Both the position numbers and the translations under genes were made by a program. Below, piece by piece: positions 12,716 through 14,640 of a stretch of 14,640 nt of DNA. Source of the stretch: DASQUP01 sp035641235 (GTDB lineage Bacteria > Actinomycetota > CADDZG01 > WHSQ01); the NCBI GenBank assembly GCA_035641235.1, contig DASQUP010000086.1:1-14640 (forward strand), read 5' to 3'. How positions within the stretch are numbered: the first letter of the stretch is position 1; every line of letters begins with the position of its first letter. Below the pieces are notes generated by a model. That model was not told where the DNA came from. It searched no databases and saw only the letters and a list, made by a program, of their open reading frames with translations.

Positions 12716-13894
12716 ATGCGGGCGGTCAGACTGGTCCTCGAAGACTTTCGGAACTATCACGATGAGACCGTCGAGTTCTCGCCTGGGCTGAACCTGGTCG
12801 TAGGGCGAAACGCTCAGGGCAAGACGAATCTCCTCGAGGCCGTCTACTTCCTCGGCGGCCTGGGGTCGCCGCGTGTCTCCGATGCAGGGCTGGTCCGCGA
12901 TGGAGCCGAACGTGCGTTGTTGCACGCGGACGTGGTTCGAGGGACACGGGCCATCCATGTCGACCTGGAGATCCGTCCCGGGAAGAGCCTGAGGACGCTG
13001 ATTAACAAGACACCGGCGTCGGGTGGCAGAGCACTCCGAGAACTCATCGTGGGTGTGTTCTTCGGCCCGGACGACTTATCGCTCATCAAGGGCCCCCCGG
13101 AAGGGCGCCGGCGGTTCGTCGACGACGCGGCAGTGAAGCTACGACCGGCACGTGAAACGATCCGGCGCGAGTGGGAGCGGGTTCTCCGGCAGCGCAATGC
13201 ACTCCTCAAGAGTGCGCCGCGAGCGGGCGACGCGAATCGGTCGGCGCGCTCTACGCTCGAGGTGTGGGATGAGAGTCTGGCCCGGGCCGGCGCTCGCCTA
13301 ACTGCAGCACGTCTGGAGTCGTTGGGGCACCTGCTTCCGTATGCGCGCAAACGCTACGAGCAGATTGCTGGGGGAGGCGCGCTTGAGATCGTCTATTCCA
13401 GTGCGTGGCTGGACCCGGACTTCTGCGCGGCCTCCCTGGCCGAGCCAGGCCGGGTCAGTGAGGCACACATCCAGAGCTCACTGGAGAAGGGAATCGATGA
13501 GGTCAGACAGCGCGAGGTAGAGCGCGGGATGTCGTTGGTTGGCCCACAGCGCGACGACGTCGCGGTGTTGCTCGCTTCCGGAAGCGGGGACGGCTCGCTC
13601 CTCGACGCGAGGACGTACGCGTCGCAGGGCGATCAGCGGACGTGCGCGCTCGCCTTGAGGCTCGCGGAGTACGACCTTCTAACGGACGTCCTTGGAGAGC
13701 AGCCGGTGCTCCTGCTCGACGACGTCTTGTCCGAGCTCGATCCGGCACGGCGTACGTGGCTTCTCGACAGTGTTCGAGGAGGGGGCCAGACGATCGTGTC
13801 GTCGGCCGAGCCGGCAAACACAGCCTCAGAGCAGGGAATGAGTGAAGCACGGGTACTCGAGGTCAAGGCGGGCACGGTGGTGGCCCATGGATAA
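12716..13894 (+). CDS. recF: DNA replication and repair protein RecF
   Basis: SMC-like ATPase that acts with RecO and RecR to load RecA at gaps and stalled forks. The 392 residues show Walker A GRNAQGKTN (30-38) near the N-terminus after LVLEDFRNYHDETVEF, and FFGPDDLSLIKGPPEGRRRF (about 115-134). The ABC signature is SQGDQRTCALALRLAEYDLL (about 303-322), and Walker B with D-loop is PVLLLDDVLSELDPARR (about 331-347). The ATG at 12716 has AGGTGGG a few bases upstream. Its last codons overlap the start of the following DUF721 gene by eight bases. Length and motifs are normal. Confidence 0.96.
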   Translation: MRAVRLVLEDFRNYHDETVEFSPGLNLVVGRNAQGKTNLLEAVYFLGGLGSPRVSDAGLVRDGAERALLHADVVRGTRAIHVDLEIRPGKSLRTLINKTPASGGRALRELIVGVFFGPDDLSLIKGPPEGRRRFVDDAAVKLRPARETIRREWERVLRQRNALLKSAPRAGDANRSARSTLEVWDESLARAGARLTAARLESLGHLLPYARKRYEQIAGGGALEIVYSSAWLDPDFCAASLAEPGRVSEAHIQSSLEKGIDEVRQREVERGMSLVGPQRDDVAVLLASGSGDGSLLDARTYASQGDQRTCALALRLAEYDLLTDVLGEQPVLLLDDVLSELDPARRTWLLDSVRGGGQTIVSSAEPANTASEQGMSEARVLEVKAGTVVAHG

Positions 13895-14345
13895 CGACAT
13901 CCCGGCGCGCCTGGGGGACCTGCTCGAGCCCACCGCCCGGCGCGCCGGGATCGAGGATGCCGCCCGAACCGGCATGGTGTGGAACAAGTGGCTCACGATC
14001 GTGGGTTCGGATATCGCTCTCCACGCCGAGCCCTCGTCGCTCAGGGAGGGCACCCTGCGCGTCCGAGCGGACTCCCCCGCCTGGGCCACCGAACTCGGCT
14101 ACTTGGGAGACGAGATCCGCCGCCGGACGAACGAAGTGGTGGGTGCTCAACTCGTCCAGGAGGTTCGGGTCTGGACGGGTCCCGGTCGAATCCGGGCGCA
14201 GCAACCGACCCGGTCGACGCCGCCTCAAGCGGGGGCCGAGCGATCCCGCTCCGAAGTCGACCCGGCAGCAGCCTTTCGGCGGGCTTTTACGGCGTGGCGT
14301 AAGCGGCGGCGGCGTGCTCCCGGCGACCCCGGCGCGCCGCCATGA
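13887..14345 (+). CDS. dciA: DUF721 protein, DciA-like replicative helicase loader/operator
   Basis: 152-residue protein of the DUF721 family, which includes DciA, the ancestral bacterial factor that helps load or operate DnaB; the mycobacterial gene in this exact position (Rv0004) belongs to the same family. Conserved features: VWNKWLTIVGSDIALHAEPS near 31-50 (W..IVG..IA.H..P), the LREGTLRVRADSPAWATELG block (about 52-71), and a C-terminal basic helix (RRAFTAWRKRRRR) near 130-142. The frame is open from 13842, but the ATG at 13887 gives the family-like N-terminus and overlaps the recF stop by eight bases, with GGTGGTGG upstream. Family assignment is firm; DciA activity is by homology. Confidence 0.87.
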   Translation: MDNDIPARLGDLLEPTARRAGIEDAARTGMVWNKWLTIVGSDIALHAEPSSLREGTLRVRADSPAWATELGYLGDEIRRRTNEVVGAQLVQEVRVWTGPGRIRAQQPTRSTPPQAGAERSRSEVDPAAAFRRAFTAWRKRRRRAPGDPGAPP

Positions 14346-14391
14346 CGGGCTCTTTTCCGGCTCCTGGAAGACAGCTGAAAGTGCTGGTAGA

Positions 14392-14400
14392 TGATAGAAT
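14392..14400 (+). promoter_or_regulatory. extended -10 promoter TGATAGAAT upstream of gyrB
   Basis: TGATAGAAT fits the extended -10 pattern TGnTAtAAT with a single mismatch; no good -35 is seen at 16-18 bases, as is common for extended -10 promoters. Seven bases past the hexamer lies an ATG (14407), so the transcript would probably be leaderless. Confidence 0.5.
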
Positions 14401-14406
14401 TTCGCC

Positions 14407-14556
14407 ATGAATCCAGAGTCGTCCGAAGGGGGCCCCCGCGCGCCCGTCCCCCGGTTCGCCGAGACCAAATCCTTCGGTCGGCCAGACCCTCGACCTCGGG
14501 GCCAGCCGGCGTCTCCGGGCTCACTCGTGAAATCCACACAAATCAGGAAAGCCTGA
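14407..14556 (+). CDS. possible leaderless 49-codon ORF ahead of gyrB
   Basis: ATG-to-TGA frame of 49 codons encoding a Pro/Arg/Gly/Ser-rich peptide (begins MNPESSEGGPRAP, ends VKSTQIRKA) with no recognisable domain. Two things make it more than chance. Its ATG falls at the predicted start point of the extended -10 promoter (14392-14400), so it could be translated from a leaderless mRNA, common in actinobacteria. It also ends four bases before the gyrB ATG, with gyrB's AGGAAAG site inside its last codons, which suggests coupling. It fills most of the 215-base dciA-gyrB gap. I do not recognise it and it may be non-coding leader. Confidence 0.35.
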   Translation: MNPESSEGGPRAPVPRFAETKSFGRPDPRPRGQPASPGSLVKSTQIRKA

Positions 14557-14560
14557 CTTA

Positions 14561-14640
14561 ATGACAAACTCGAAAACCCCGAATCCTGCGACCAAGACGC
14601 GCTCTCGCTCGTCCTACACAGCCCAGGACATCACGGTCCT
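14561..14640 (+). CDS. gyrB: DNA gyrase subunit B (5' end only)
   Basis: The first 26 complete codons are present: a basic, hydrophilic start (MTNSKTPNPATKTRSRSS) followed by YTAQDITVL, the start of the conserved GyrB ATPase domain (family pattern Y-A--I-VL-GLEAVRKRPGMYIG). GyrB supplies the ATPase and metal-binding parts of gyrase, which introduces negative supercoils. AGGAAAG (14545-14551) lies nine bases before the ATG. The position after recF-dciA supports gyrB rather than parE. The rest is beyond the window. Confidence 0.88.
   Translation, partial: MTNSKTPNPATKTRSRSSYTAQDITV

Noticed and set aside
13144..13159. CACGTGAAAC half of a parS palindrome inside recF
   Set aside because: Only 10 of 16 bases match and the left arm is entirely absent; explained by coding sequence (ARETI).
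13863..14567. 234-codon - strand frame opposite dciA and the gyrB upstream region
   Set aside because: Antisense shadow across a well-supported DUF721 gene; Pro/Arg/Gly-rich with no domain.

Overview
This window is the chromosomal replication-origin neighbourhood of a high-GC bacterium, most likely a member of the Actinomycetota. The gene order sigM-like ECF sigma / anti-sigma / trxB / cwlM-like amidase / parB / parA / rsmG / jag / yidC / yidD / rnpA / rpmH / dnaA / oriC / dnaN / recF / dciA (DUF721) / gyrB is, as I recall it, the arrangement around oriC of Mycobacterium tuberculosis. GTG starts and TTGTCCACA-type DnaA boxes also fit. Sequence divergence suggests a lineage well outside the mycobacteria, but I cannot name the species.

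Layout. At the left (1-2525, + strand) lie the 3' part of an ECF sigma factor gene (its start is outside the window), overlapping its zinc-finger, single-span anti-sigma factor, then thioredoxin reductase. At 2678-4302 (+) there is a secreted M23 endopeptidase overlapping a cytoplasmic-looking, CwlM-like PG-binding/amidase protein; the thioredoxin gene expected here in mycobacteria is absent. Convergent to these, on the - strand from 9294 down to 4317, are rpmH, rnpA, yidD, yidC, jag, rsmG, parA and parB. Most are joined by 1- to 4-base junctions: GTGA, stop-abutting-GTG and ATGA overlaps. A TTGACG/TATACT promoter (9384-9414) drives this series. A 523-bp non-coding stretch (9295-9817) separates rpmH from dnaA and holds face-to-face DnaA boxes. 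dnaA (9818-11308) is followed by oriC (11300-11512), then dnaN, recF, dciA, a possible leaderless 49-codon ORF, and the first 27 codons of gyrB.

How it works together. DnaA binds boxes on both sides of its own gene and opens the origin between dnaA and dnaN. A DnaA box, a 4-bp GC spacer, five trinucleotide repeats (DnaA-trio type) and an AT-rich tract lie in the order of a basal unwinding module. DciA (helicase loading), DnaN, RecF and GyrB serve the fork. ParA and ParB segregate the origin, with one degenerate parS-like site at the rsmG start. RnpA, L34, YidD, YidC and Jag handle tRNA processing, ribosome assembly and membrane protein insertion. The sigma/anti-sigma/cell-wall hydrolase group links envelope stress to peptidoglycan control.

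This is essentially a core region, not a genomic island. I saw no mobile elements, CRISPR arrays, tRNA or rRNA genes. The points most worth a second look are the oriC unwinding module, the small ORF ahead of gyrB, the M23 + CwlM pair in place of thioredoxin, and the long proline-rich tail of ParA.
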